Part shown: in pieces, positions 15,999 to 22,841 of the stretch | How positions within the stretch are numbered: position 1 is the stretch's first letter | How the letters are laid out: each line of letters starts with the position of its first letter | Source of the DNA: Burkholderiales bacterium | GTDB lineage: Bacteria; Pseudomonadota; Gammaproteobacteria; Burkholderiales; Burkholderiaceae | Direction of reading: 5' to 3' | Length of the DNA: 27,022 nucleotides | Assembly: GCA_947372535.1 (NCBI GenBank) | Contig: CANBUA010000024.1 | Span: forward strand, 1-27,022 | Program-made: the position numbers and the translations under genes | Notes under the pieces: generated by a model | Told to the model about the DNA's origin: nothing | The model's input: the letters and a program-made list of their open reading frames with translations, nothing else | Database searches by the model: none

Positions 15999-16718
15999 TC
16001 ACAGTGCTTGCACGTCGGCATGCAGCACATAGCCCACGCCGCGCACCGTCAGGATCAGCGAGCAATGGGGCGGCTGGTCTTGCATCTTGTGGCGCAAGCT
16101 GGCCACGGTGAGATCCACCTGGCGCAAGGCGGTGGCCGGGAGGGTGTGTGGCAGCTGAGACGCCAGCCACGCCCTGCGCAGGGGCTCGTTGGGGTGCTGC
16201 GCCAAGGTCTGCAGCAACCTGGCTTCGCCGGGCTTGAGCCGCAGCACACGGCCATCGGGTGCGCGCAACGCTTCGGTGTCGGCGTGCAGCACCCAGCCCG
16301 CAATGCGCCAGCGGGTCGCCGCCTCACGTGTCCCTCCTGCTTCTGGCGCGGGCTGCCGGGCCGTGCGTCGCAGGAGCGCACGCACATGGCCCACGATTTC
16401 ACGCAGATCGCAGGGTCGATCGACCACGTCGTCGGCGCCATGCTCAAGACAGGCCACCCGCGTGGCCAGATCGCCGCCTTGGCTCATGACGATGAGCGGC
16501 AGGCGATGCACTTCCTGCAGCCAGCGGCACAAGGCCAGTCCATTGGCGTCCGGCAGGTTCAAGTCCATCAAGACGACGTCGACGTCATGATGAGACAGGT
16601 GCTGGCGCATGGCGGCGGCCGTGCCCACAGCCGTCACATTCAGATCAAAGCCTTGAAGGTATGGGGCCAGACGTGCTCGGCTGCCCGCATCGCCATCGAC
16701 CAACAGGCATCGCTTCAC
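15999..16718 (-). CDS. OmpR-family response regulator with Lys-to-Arg receiver change
   Basis: A 239-residue DNA-binding response regulator. Receiver domain 1-120: acidic pocket Asp8/Asp10 (LVDGD), phosphoacceptor Asp52 (VLMDLNLPD), Ser79 at the switch position. The normally invariant Lys is Arg101 (VVDRPCD), a change that can weaken phosphotransfer or switching. Winged-helix domain about 140-237 (LKPGEARLLQTLAQHP, LTVASLRHKM, LTVRGVGYVLHA). It starts at GTG 16718, with GGAG about 7 bp upstream. It follows the sensor kinase gene by 78 bp on the same strand and is its probable partner; the reversed order (kinase first) is less usual. Likely targets are its own region and the operon just downstream. 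Confidence 0.93.
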   Translation of the reverse strand: MKRCLLVDGDAGSRARLAPYLQGFDLNVTAVGTAAAMRQHLSHHDVDVVLMDLNLPDANGLALCRWLQEVHRLPLIVMSQGGDLATRVACLEHGADDVVDRPCDLREIVGHVRALLRRTARQPAPEAGGTREAATRWRIAGWVLHADTEALRAPDGRVLRLKPGEARLLQTLAQHPNEPLRRAWLASQLPHTLPATALRQVDLTVASLRHKMQDQPPHCSLILTVRGVGYVLHADVQAL

Positions 16719-16796
16719 ACGGCACTCCAGGAGGATCCAAATGCAGGTGAACCATCCTAAGAGCGTGTGATGTTGGGCAAGGTCTGCGAACGTTGT

Positions 16797-18002
16797 CTAG
16801 CGTAAAGATCCGGCCAAGGGCACGCGGGCCAGGCTGTCGCCGGCGGCCGGCCGCACAAGGGGCAGGGCGATGCACATCGCGAGCCCACCGCCTTCGCGAC
16901 TCACCGCGCCGATGCGACCGCCATGCACTGCCACGGCACGTCGCGCGATGGCCAGACCCAGGCCAGACCCGCGCAGCGCCTGGGGGCCTTCCACCCGCAT
17001 GAAGGGCTGGAAGATGGCATCCAGCAAGTCAGGCGGCACACCGGGGCCGCGGTCCAGCACCTCGCAGTGCCAAACCCCGTCACCGGGGTCCAGGCGGGCA
17101 CGCACACGCACCGTGCCACCAGCCTGGCTGAACTTGATCGCATTGCGGATGACGTTGTCCAAGGCGCGGCGGATCAGCTCGTCGTTGCCGGTCAACTCGC
17201 AGGCGCGGTCGATATCCAGCACCAGGGCCTTGCCTGCCATGCGGGCTTCAAAGGCTGCGTCATCGGCCACCACCTTCAAGATCTCTGTCACGTTCACCGG
17301 TGACAGGGACCAGGCGGCGTCCCCCTCCAGGCGATGCAAGGTCAGCATCTCTTCGATCAAGGCGTCCAGCTTCAGCGTCTCTCGGTCAATCCGGTCCAGC
17401 ATCAAGGGCATCTGAAGATCGTCTTGCCTCGCCAAGCCCACCGCCGCCCGCATGCGCGCCAGGGGCGAGCGCAGTTCGTGAGAGACGTTGTGCAGCAATT
17501 CCTTGCGCGAGTTGCTGAGGCCTTGCAATTGGGCCGCCATGCGGTCGAAGTCCTTCGCCAGGTCAACGATCTCGTCTCGCCGGCCACCCATGCGGGGCAG
17601 GACACGCGTGTCGAAATGCTCCAGGGCCACCTGGCTGAGCGCCCAACGCAAATGCCGGATCGGACGAGCCAGGTACCACGCCAGGAGGGCGCTGCACATC
17701 AGGCTGGCCAAGGCGCCTGAGACCACAGGCACCAGCGGCAGATAGGGCGGGAGGCCCCCGGGAGGCGGACCGGGTGGGCGTCCATCGAGACCTGGCGGCA
17801 AGGGATTGCCATGCGCATCCACCGGCACCCCGGGAGGGGGCATGGGGCGATGCCGTGCATCCGACAGGTGAAAGTAGCCGATGGCCCCCACCAGTGACAG
17901 CATCATGCTCAGCCACAGGGCCATGAAGAGCTTCCAGAACAGGAGGCCTTTGGCCCCCAGTTCAGCCGGGACACAGGGCGTGGACACATCATCAACCAGC
18001 AT
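16797..18002 (-). CDS. Sensor histidine kinase with Pro/Gly-rich periplasmic loop
   Basis: A kinase of about 401 residues. TM1 is in GLLFWKLFMALWLSMMLSLV, TM2 in VPVVSGALASLMCSALLAWY. The periplasmic segment between them (about 45 residues) is extraordinarily rich in Pro and Gly (PPGLDGRPPGPPPGGLPP). Then HAMP (ARPIRHLRWALSQVALEHFD), HisKA with His175 in HNVSHELRSPLARM, and an HATPase domain with N-box NVIRNAIKFS, G1 DRGPGVPPD and G2 GSGLGLAIARRA. The start is unsure: ATG 18002 is listed; GTG 18014 adds four residues; neither has a good ribosome site. It is a clear paralogue of the kinase at 18900-19964. Architecture resembles CpxA-type envelope-stress kinases. Probable partner: the regulator at 15999-16718. 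Confidence 0.93.
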   Translation of the reverse strand: MLVDDVSTPCVPAELGAKGLLFWKLFMALWLSMMLSLVGAIGYFHLSDARHRPMPPPGVPVDAHGNPLPPGLDGRPPGPPPGGLPPYLPLVPVVSGALASLMCSALLAWYLARPIRHLRWALSQVALEHFDTRVLPRMGGRRDEIVDLAKDFDRMAAQLQGLSNSRKELLHNVSHELRSPLARMRAAVGLARQDDLQMPLMLDRIDRETLKLDALIEEMLTLHRLEGDAAWSLSPVNVTEILKVVADDAAFEARMAGKALVLDIDRACELTGNDELIRRALDNVIRNAIKFSQAGGTVRVRARLDPGDGVWHCEVLDRGPGVPPDLLDAIFQPFMRVEGPQALRGSGLGLAIARRAVAVHGGRIGAVSREGGGLAMCIALPLVRPAAGDSLARVPLAGSLR

Positions 18003-18089
18003 GGTCTGGTGCACAGGGAGCTTGATTCAGAAGCCCGTTTATCTCCTGTCCCGCCACCGTGTGCACGAGGTGCGTGCCATCTTTACCAG

Positions 18090-18122
18090 GCTTAACGCGT
18101 TCGAATCCCGCCTGCGTTAGGC
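18090..18122. promoter_or_regulatory. Inverted repeat in the divergent two-component promoter region
   Basis: GCTTAACGC (18090-18098) and GCGTTAGGC (18114-18122) are inverted copies (8 of 9 bases) with centres 24 bp apart. They lie in the 200-bp region between the two divergently transcribed two-component systems, so one bound regulator could affect both. No convincing -35/-10 pair is visible for either direction. Confidence 0.4.
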
Positions 18123-18128
18123 AAGGTA

Positions 18129-18140
18129 AATGTGCGCACA
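18129..18140. promoter_or_regulatory. TGTGCGCACA palindrome
   Basis: A perfect 10-bp palindrome, TGTGCGCACA at 18131-18140, preceded by AA, 63 bp before the regulator start. The half-site AATGTGC recurs as an inverted pair at 21133-21151 upstream of the PEP-CTERM gene, so both could be sites for one regulator. Short GC palindromes also occur by chance. Confidence 0.25.
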
Positions 18141-18202
18141 AGATCACACCCCCAAGTGGCCATTGGTCCGATACTGGCTAGCCTTCTCGCCTGATCCGAC
18201 CG

Positions 18203-18898
18203 ATGAACAACGTGCTGCTCGTCGACGACGATGTCGAACTCACTGCCATGCTTGCGCAATACCTTGCCCGTGAAGGCTTCCATGCGCATGCCGTGAACAA
18301 TGGCGAGGCCGGCGTGGCTGAGGCGCTGACCGGCCAATACAGCATGGTGATGATGGACATCATGATGCCGCGACTTTCCGGCATCGAAGCGTTACGCCGC
18401 ATCAGAGCCACCAGCAACGTCCCTGTGCTCATGCTGACGGCCCGGGGCGACAAAATCGATCGCATCTTTGGCCTGGACATGGGGGCGGATGACTACGTCC
18501 CCAAGCCCTGCACCCCAGGTGAAATCGTTGCGCGCATCCGAGCGATTCTGCGTCGCGTGGAAGGCCACGGGTCCCCCACCCATGCCCATGGCGCACGGGT
18601 GGTTCAGTCAGGCGCTTTGCTCCTGTGGCCAGGCAGCCGCAAGGTGATCTGGCAAGGTCAGCCGCTGGAGCTGACCGGCACCGAGTTCAACCTGTTGGAG
18701 GTGCTGACACGCCATGCGGGGCAGCTCATCAGCAAGCAGGACATCTCGCAGCAAGCCTATGGCAAGCCCCTGGCGCGCTTCGATCGCCGCATCGATGTGC
18801 ACATCAGCAGCATCCGCCAGAAGTTGGGTGCGCGTCACGACGGCCAATCGTGGATACAAAGCGTCCGCGGTCTGGGCTACCAGCTGCTGGCGGACTGA
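18203..18898 (+). CDS. OmpR-family response regulator, canonical (CpxR/RstA-like)
   Basis: A 231-residue response regulator with every receiver residue in place: Asp8-10 (LVDDD), phosphoacceptor Asp52 (MMDIMMPRLSG), Thr79 (LMLTARG) and Lys101 (VPKPC). The winged-helix domain (about 130-230) is canonical: LELTGTEFNLLEVLTRHAGQ, then IDVHISSIRQKLG and IQSVRGLGYQLL. The stop is followed after 1 bp by its kinase gene, so the two are one translation unit. The upstream region is shared with the divergent kinase gene. It is the only one of the three regulators here with an intact phosphoswitch, and could be a phosphorylation target of both paralogous kinases (inference). Confidence 0.95.
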   Translation: MNNVLLVDDDVELTAMLAQYLAREGFHAHAVNNGEAGVAEALTGQYSMVMMDIMMPRLSGIEALRRIRATSNVPVLMLTARGDKIDRIFGLDMGADDYVPKPCTPGEIVARIRAILRRVEGHGSPTHAHGARVVQSGALLLWPGSRKVIWQGQPLELTGTEFNLLEVLTRHAGQLISKQDISQQAYGKPLARFDRRIDVHISSIRQKLGARHDGQSWIQSVRGLGYQLLAD

Positions 18899-18899
18899 C

Positions 18900-19964
18900 A
18901 TGGTGGGGTCGCGACACGTTGGGCGCCTGTTCTGGAAGCTGCTGCTGGCGCTTTGGATCAGCACGCTGCTGAACATCGCCGGCGTCCTGGTCTACCTGTA
19001 CCTGACCGGTCAGCAGTCGCCGCCATCGCCAGGAGACATCGCGATGATGGGCTTCGTGCCTGTGGTGCCGCTGGTATCGGGCGCTCTCGCGATGCTGGTG
19101 ACCAGCATGGGCATGGCCTGGTACTTGTCTCGCCCCATCCACCACCTGCGCTGGGCATTGCACCGGGTCACGGAAGGGCACTTCGACACCCGAATCATGT
19201 CCCGCATGGGCCGGCGACGCGATGAGATCGTGGACCTGGCCGGGGACTTCGATCAGATGGCCAGCCAGCTGCAGATGCTGACCGAGTCCAGAAATGTCCT
19301 GCTGCATGACATCTCCCACGAGTTGCGCTCACCGCTGGCTCGGCTTCAGGTGGCCATCGGTCTGCTCAGGCAGGACGCCAGCCAGCTTGATGTGATGCTC
19401 GACCGGATTGAGGGCGAAGGCCAGCGGCTGGATGCACTGGTCGAGGAACTGCTCATCCTGCATCGCCTCGAGGCCGGGGTGATGGACAGGTCCGCCGAGC
19501 GGGTCGACGTCATGGAGCTGCTGCACGCCATCGTGGCCGATGCCCAGTTCGAAGCGCATGGCGTGGGCAAGGAGGTGGTCAATGGTGTGACGGGCCATTT
19601 CGTCGCCTCGGTCAACGGCGAACTGATCTGCCGAGCCTTCGAAAACGTGATCCGCAATGCCATCAAGTTCAGCGAGAAAGGCACCCGGGTTCAAGTCGCC
19701 GCGCATGCCAGCGCCGACGAGGCGCAGTTGGTCTGCACAGTACAAGACCGTGGCCCCGGGGTCCCCCCCGACATGCTGGATGCCATCTTCCAGCCCTTCC
19801 TGCGTGTCGAAGGCCGCTTGCCTGTGCGCGGCGTCGGGCTGGGCCTGGCCATCGCGAAGCGGGCCCTTTCACTGCATGGCGGCGACATACAGGCCCAGTT
19901 GAGGGAGGGCGGTGGCCTTGCCGTGACCATGGTGCTGCCCAGGAATGGTTTGGCACTCACCTGA
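18900..19964 (+). CDS. Sensor histidine kinase, paralogue of the divergent kinase
   Basis: A 354-residue kinase. TM1 lies in GRLFWKLLLALWISTLLNIA and TM2 in VPVVPLVSGALAMLVTSMGM, with only about 15 periplasmic residues between them, too few for a ligand-binding domain, so it probably senses the membrane or a partner protein. HAMP (SRPIHHLRWALHRVTEGHFD), HisKA with His140 in HDISHELRSPLARL, and HATPase with NVIRNAIKFS, DRGPGVPPD and GVGLGLAIAKRA. The ATG at 18900 lies 1 bp after the regulator stop. It aligns throughout with the kinase at 16797-18002 (for example RRDEIVDLAGDFDQMASQLQ against RRDEIVDLAKDFDRMAAQLQ), except that it lacks the Pro/Gly-rich loop. Its partner is the regulator at 18203-18898. 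Confidence 0.95.
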   Translation: MVGSRHVGRLFWKLLLALWISTLLNIAGVLVYLYLTGQQSPPSPGDIAMMGFVPVVPLVSGALAMLVTSMGMAWYLSRPIHHLRWALHRVTEGHFDTRIMSRMGRRRDEIVDLAGDFDQMASQLQMLTESRNVLLHDISHELRSPLARLQVAIGLLRQDASQLDVMLDRIEGEGQRLDALVEELLILHRLEAGVMDRSAERVDVMELLHAIVADAQFEAHGVGKEVVNGVTGHFVASVNGELICRAFENVIRNAIKFSEKGTRVQVAAHASADEAQLVCTVQDRGPGVPPDMLDAIFQPFLRVEGRLPVRGVGLGLAIAKRALSLHGGDIQAQLREGGGLAVTMVLPRNGLALT

Positions 19965-20002
19965 GGTCGGTGAAGCGGGGAGTGATGGCGTCAGCTGGAC
20001 AT

Positions 20003-20024
20003 GAGCCCACCTGGCGCCAGGCTC
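20003..20024. terminator. Palindromic bidirectional terminator candidate between convergent genes
   Basis: GAGCC (20003-20007) and GGCTC (20020-20024) flank a perfect 12-bp palindrome CCTGGCGCCAGG (20010-20021), in the 64-bp gap between the convergent kinase and PEP-CTERM genes. It forms the same hairpin on both strands, so it could terminate both; no clear T-tract on either side. Confidence 0.45.
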
Positions 20025-20028
20025 TGTC

Positions 20029-21108
20029 TCAAGCCTGCTCGGATTTGCGCGCACGCCTCAACCCGATCAAGCCCAATCCAGCCACCATCAGCGCGAACGT
20101 CGATGGCTCGGGTACGACTTGAACTGCGGCATTGAACCCCGCAATTTGCTCACCCACATAAGCGCCGACCGATGCATTCACGGCATTGCCGATGGGTGTT
20201 TCAGCCGCAGTGGGGTCGACCAGGCCTTCGCCGTCAAAGGTGCCCAGGTACTTGAAGAACTGGTATCGCACCACCACCGATGGATCGCCGTTCAGGTTCA
20301 AGGCCTTCGTGACCTCGTCGACCTTGCCTGGCTGCAGCACTTGCCACTCGATTTCGGTTTCTGGCTTGTCGTTGAGCGCGGCGACGGCACCGTTCTCAAA
20401 AGCGTTGTGCCCCCCGATCAACTCATTGAGGTCCACGTTGGCCTGCAGGTTGGTTTGAACGATCTTCACCCAGAACGCGTTGTCCTGAGGGTTGACCGGA
20501 TCCACCTGCTGGGCTTTGATGGCCGCCACCACGGGCGCAGCGGCTTGCCCCGCGGCAGGCGGCGGTGGCGGGGTGAAGGTGACAGAGGGGATGGCCACGT
20601 TCGCGGCCGTCAGCGTCCCGGGTGCGGCGCCTTCAACCAGCCAGCTGTAGGTGGTCTGGGTTGGCGTTCCCCGTGTGCTCACACCAAAGTGGTCACAGGG
20701 CACGTTGGGATAGCCGACATTCCCGAAGGTCCAGCAACTCTCACCCGGTGTGTTGAAGGCGCCCGAGCTGGTGGCCGCACTCCAGGCGCCGTTGTTGAAG
20801 TTGGCCAGGTAAGTCACCTTGGCGCCAATGACCTTGCCTGCGGCATCCTGCAAGTCGGCGACGGTGGGCAAGCCGTAGCGCTCGACATCTCCGGGCGACG
20901 CCGTGCCGAAGTTGCGATTCAAACCAAACACGTCGGTGATGTCGCCCGTCGAGATGCCTTCCAGGTCGATTTCGAAACCATGTGCCGTCTTGCCGGTGTC
21001 GTTGACCGTGTCGAAGTTCGCCAGGGATCCGAATGTGGCGGTGGCGTGTGACCACACGGGTGCGCTCAACAGCGCGATGGCCAGGGCCAAGGGGGTGGGT
21101 TTCAACAT
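20029..21108 (-). CDS. PEP-CTERM sorting-domain protein
   Basis: A 359-residue exported protein with an N-terminal signal peptide (LALAIALLSAPVWS, cleavage near SHA-TA) and a C-terminal PEP-CTERM anchor: the VPEPSTF motif, a hydrophobic helix (ALMVAGLGLIGL) and the basic tail RRARKSEQA. Such proteins are cleaved by an exosortase (EpsH/XrtA type) and displayed on or released from the surface, often with exopolysaccharide; no exosortase is in this window. The body is unannotated: a beta-rich region with two Cys about 12 residues apart (ESCWTF...NVPCDHFG) and a Pro-rich linker (TPPPPPAAG). ATG 21108 has GGAGAG upstream and a promoter-operator candidate at 21133-21161. The call rests on the terminal motif; the ligand or role is unknown. 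Confidence 0.9.
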   Translation of the reverse strand: MLKPTPLALAIALLSAPVWSHATATFGSLANFDTVNDTGKTAHGFEIDLEGISTGDITDVFGLNRNFGTASPGDVERYGLPTVADLQDAAGKVIGAKVTYLANFNNGAWSAATSSGAFNTPGESCWTFGNVGYPNVPCDHFGVSTRGTPTQTTYSWLVEGAAPGTLTAANVAIPSVTFTPPPPPAAGQAAAPVVAAIKAQQVDPVNPQDNAFWVKIVQTNLQANVDLNELIGGHNAFENGAVAALNDKPETEIEWQVLQPGKVDEVTKALNLNGDPSVVVRYQFFKYLGTFDGEGLVDPTAAETPIGNAVNASVGAYVGEQIAGFNAAVQVVPEPSTFALMVAGLGLIGLRRARKSEQA

Positions 21109-21132
21109 GATGGCTCTCCGGAGTTTGGGTCG

Positions 21133-21161
21133 AATGTGCAATGCGCACATTCTCATGTCAA
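21133..21161 (-). promoter_or_regulatory. Promoter with embedded operator for the PEP-CTERM gene
   Basis: On the - strand TTGACA (21156-21161) is a perfect -35 hexamer; 17 bp later comes CACATT (21133-21138), a poor -10. A perfect inverted repeat AATGTGC-N5-GCACATT (21133-21151) occupies the spacer and the -10, the position of a repressor or MerR-type activator site. The start codon lies about 25 bp further on. Confidence 0.45.
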
Positions 21162-21249
21162 CCCTTGTTTTGTGACATTCCTTTCATGTTGTTGACGTCG
21201 CTCAGATCCTGGTGACAGGCCCGACTCGCGCCGGCCTGCCGCCTATTGC

Positions 21250-22032
21250 CTATTGCATGTGCCAGCCATGGCTGACGGTGATGGACTGCCCCGTCAGGGC
21301 GTTGGTCGGGAAGGCCGCCAGGAACACGGCGGTTTGCGCCACGTCCTGGGTGGTGGTGAACTCGCCGTCCACCGTCTCCTTGAGCATGACGTTCTTGATG
21401 ACGTCGGCCTCGCTGATGCCCAGGGCCTTGGCCTGTTCGGGGATCTGCTTGTCGACCAAAGGCGTGCGCACAAAGCCCGGGCAGATCACGTTGGAGCGGA
21501 TGCCATCCTTGGCGCCTTCCTTGGCCACCACCTTGGCCAGGCCGATCAGCCCATGCTTGGCGGCCACATAGGGCGCCTTCAAGGGCGAGGCTTCGTGCGA
21601 GTGCACCGAGCCCATGTAGAGCACCGTGCCGCCCTTGCCACGCGCCACCATGGCACGCATGCAGGCCCGTGTGGTCAGGAAGGCGCCATCCAGGTGGATG
21701 GCCAGCAGCTTCTTCCAGTCGTCGAACTTGAAGTCCACGATGGGGCTGATGATCTGGATGCCCGCGTTGCTGATCAGGATGTCCACGCCGCCGTACTGCG
21801 CCACCACCTGCGCCACGCCTGCATCCACCTGCGCTTCGTCCGTCACGTTCATGGCCACGGCCATGGCCACGCCACCGGATTTCACGATGTCCGCGGCCGT
21901 CGCCTGGGCGGCCTCCAGCGACAGATCGGCGATGCAGACATTGGCGCCTTGTGCGGCGTACTCGATGGCGATCTCCTTGCCGATGCCACTGGCAGAACCC
22001 GTGATGATGGCGACCTTGTTTTTGAGCTGCAT
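21250..22032 (-). CDS. bdhA: 3-hydroxybutyrate dehydrogenase (SDR family)
   Basis: A 260-residue short-chain dehydrogenase that interconverts (R)-3-hydroxybutyrate and acetoacetate with NAD(H), in the mobilisation of polyhydroxybutyrate. The Rossmann motif [11 protein letters not shown] is near residue 10, NAGI marks the central strand, and the catalytic Tyr/Lys are in YVAAKHG. The stretch [18 protein letters not shown] is typical of the 3-hydroxybutyrate dehydrogenase subgroup rather than general SDRs. ATG 22032 is chosen because GGAG precedes it and the protein then opens [12 protein letters not shown] as in the family; upstream ATGs would add about 20 Pro-rich residues. It is third in the operon patatin-decarboxylase-dehydrogenase, 56 bp after the decarboxylase. 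Confidence 0.94.
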   Translation of the reverse strand: MQLKNKVAIITGSASGIGKEIAIEYAAQGANVCIADLSLEAAQATAADIVKSGGVAMAVAMNVTDEAQVDAGVAQVVAQYGGVDILISNAGIQIISPIVDFKFDDWKKLLAIHLDGAFLTTRACMRAMVARGKGGTVLYMGSVHSHEASPLKAPYVAAKHGLIGLAKVVAKEGAKDGIRSNVICPGFVRTPLVDKQIPEQAKALGISEADVIKNVMLKETVDGEFTTTQDVAQTAVFLAAFPTNALTGQSITVSHGWHMQ

Positions 22033-22088
22033 GTGAATCTCCGGTTTGAAATCGATGGATGGGGGGCTTGGCGGGCTGACAGGCGGGT

Positions 22089-22832
22089 TCAACGGGCCGC
22101 CAGGTAGTCATGGGCCACCGTGCCCAGGGGCAAGGTCAGGTCCGCGATGATGTGCACGGTCGACAGGATCTCCAGCACCGGCAGGTCTGCCACAGGCGCC
22201 AGCGCATGGCTGCGCAAGTCCAGCGCGCCGGGCCCCGACCAGGCGCCCTTGATGTGGATGTCCGTCAGGCTGTAGCGCACCAGCTCGCACACCCGAGGCG
22301 TGCCGTCCACATGCGGCACGATCTTGAGCAGGTAGTTGGGCGCTGCCATCGAGGCCTTGACCTTCTCCAGGTCCAGCGCCTGGTGCTTGAAGCCCATGGT
22401 GCCGGTGGCCACCCGGAAGTCGCTGTAATCCAGCGTGCCCATCAGGGTGTCGGTGTGCACGCGCAATTCGGGTTGCCCCAGCTTTTTGGGGAAGCCCCAC
22501 AGCTCTCGCCCAGCGGCAATGGGCGGGTGATCGTTCAGGAACATGGAGAGCACGAAACCGCCGGTCTCGTCACCATGGCGAACCGGGATGACCTGGCCGG
22601 ATTCACAGTAATGCCCGAAGCCGGTGGAGTCGGGCATGTTGATGAACTCGAACTTGACGACGGGCTCCGCCAGCTCCAGAGGCGCGGGGATCAGCTTGCG
22701 CAGGGCTTCAGGGTCCGTGCGGTAGGTGATGATCAGGTATTCGCGGTCGACAAACCGATAGGGGCCCGGCGGGTAAGCGGGGCTGTGGAGGGGCATGGCG
22801 AATGCCCGGGCGCGCACATCGTCTTCGGTCAT
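22089..22832 (-). CDS. adc: Acetoacetate decarboxylase
   Basis: A 247-residue acetoacetate decarboxylase, full length for the family, converting acetoacetate to acetone and CO2. The Schiff-base Lys is in [12 protein letters not shown] (Lys116, with neighbouring Lys117). Arg30 (VDREYLI) and Glu77 (GHYCESGQ) correspond to the active-site Arg29 and Glu76 of the clostridial enzyme. AAGGA lies upstream of the ATG. It follows patatin by 9 bp and precedes 3-hydroxybutyrate dehydrogenase, whose product acetoacetate is its substrate, so the two form a short route from 3-hydroxybutyrate to acetone, perhaps as an overflow valve. Decarboxylase activity is strongly implied by the residues; physiological use is inference. 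Confidence 0.95.
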   Translation of the reverse strand: MTEDDVRARAFAMPLHSPAYPPGPYRFVDREYLIITYRTDPEALRKLIPAPLELAEPVVKFEFINMPDSTGFGHYCESGQVIPVRHGDETGGFVLSMFLNDHPPIAAGRELWGFPKKLGQPELRVHTDTLMGTLDYSDFRVATGTMGFKHQALDLEKVKASMAAPNYLLKIVPHVDGTPRVCELVRYSLTDIHIKGAWSGPGALDLRSHALAPVADLPVLEILSTVHIIADLTLPLGTVAHDYLAAR

Positions 22833-22841
22833 CGTGGTCCT

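Noticed and set aside
18095..18122. GTTCGAATCCCGCC resembles a tRNA 3' end, hence a possible integration-site remnant
   Set aside because: The 5-bp T-stem does not pair, no upstream tRNA arms exist, no CCA follows, and no integrase or matching direct repeat is in the window.
18168..18176. TCCGATAC as a sigma-28 -10 before the intact response regulator
   Set aside because: The sequence 11 bp upstream (ACCCCCAA) bears no resemblance to TAAAGTTT.
15999..19964. A recent inverted duplication of a whole two-component operon
   Set aside because: The regulator-kinase order is not mirrored and the two regulators are far more divergent than the kinases, so a simple inverted duplication does not explain the layout.
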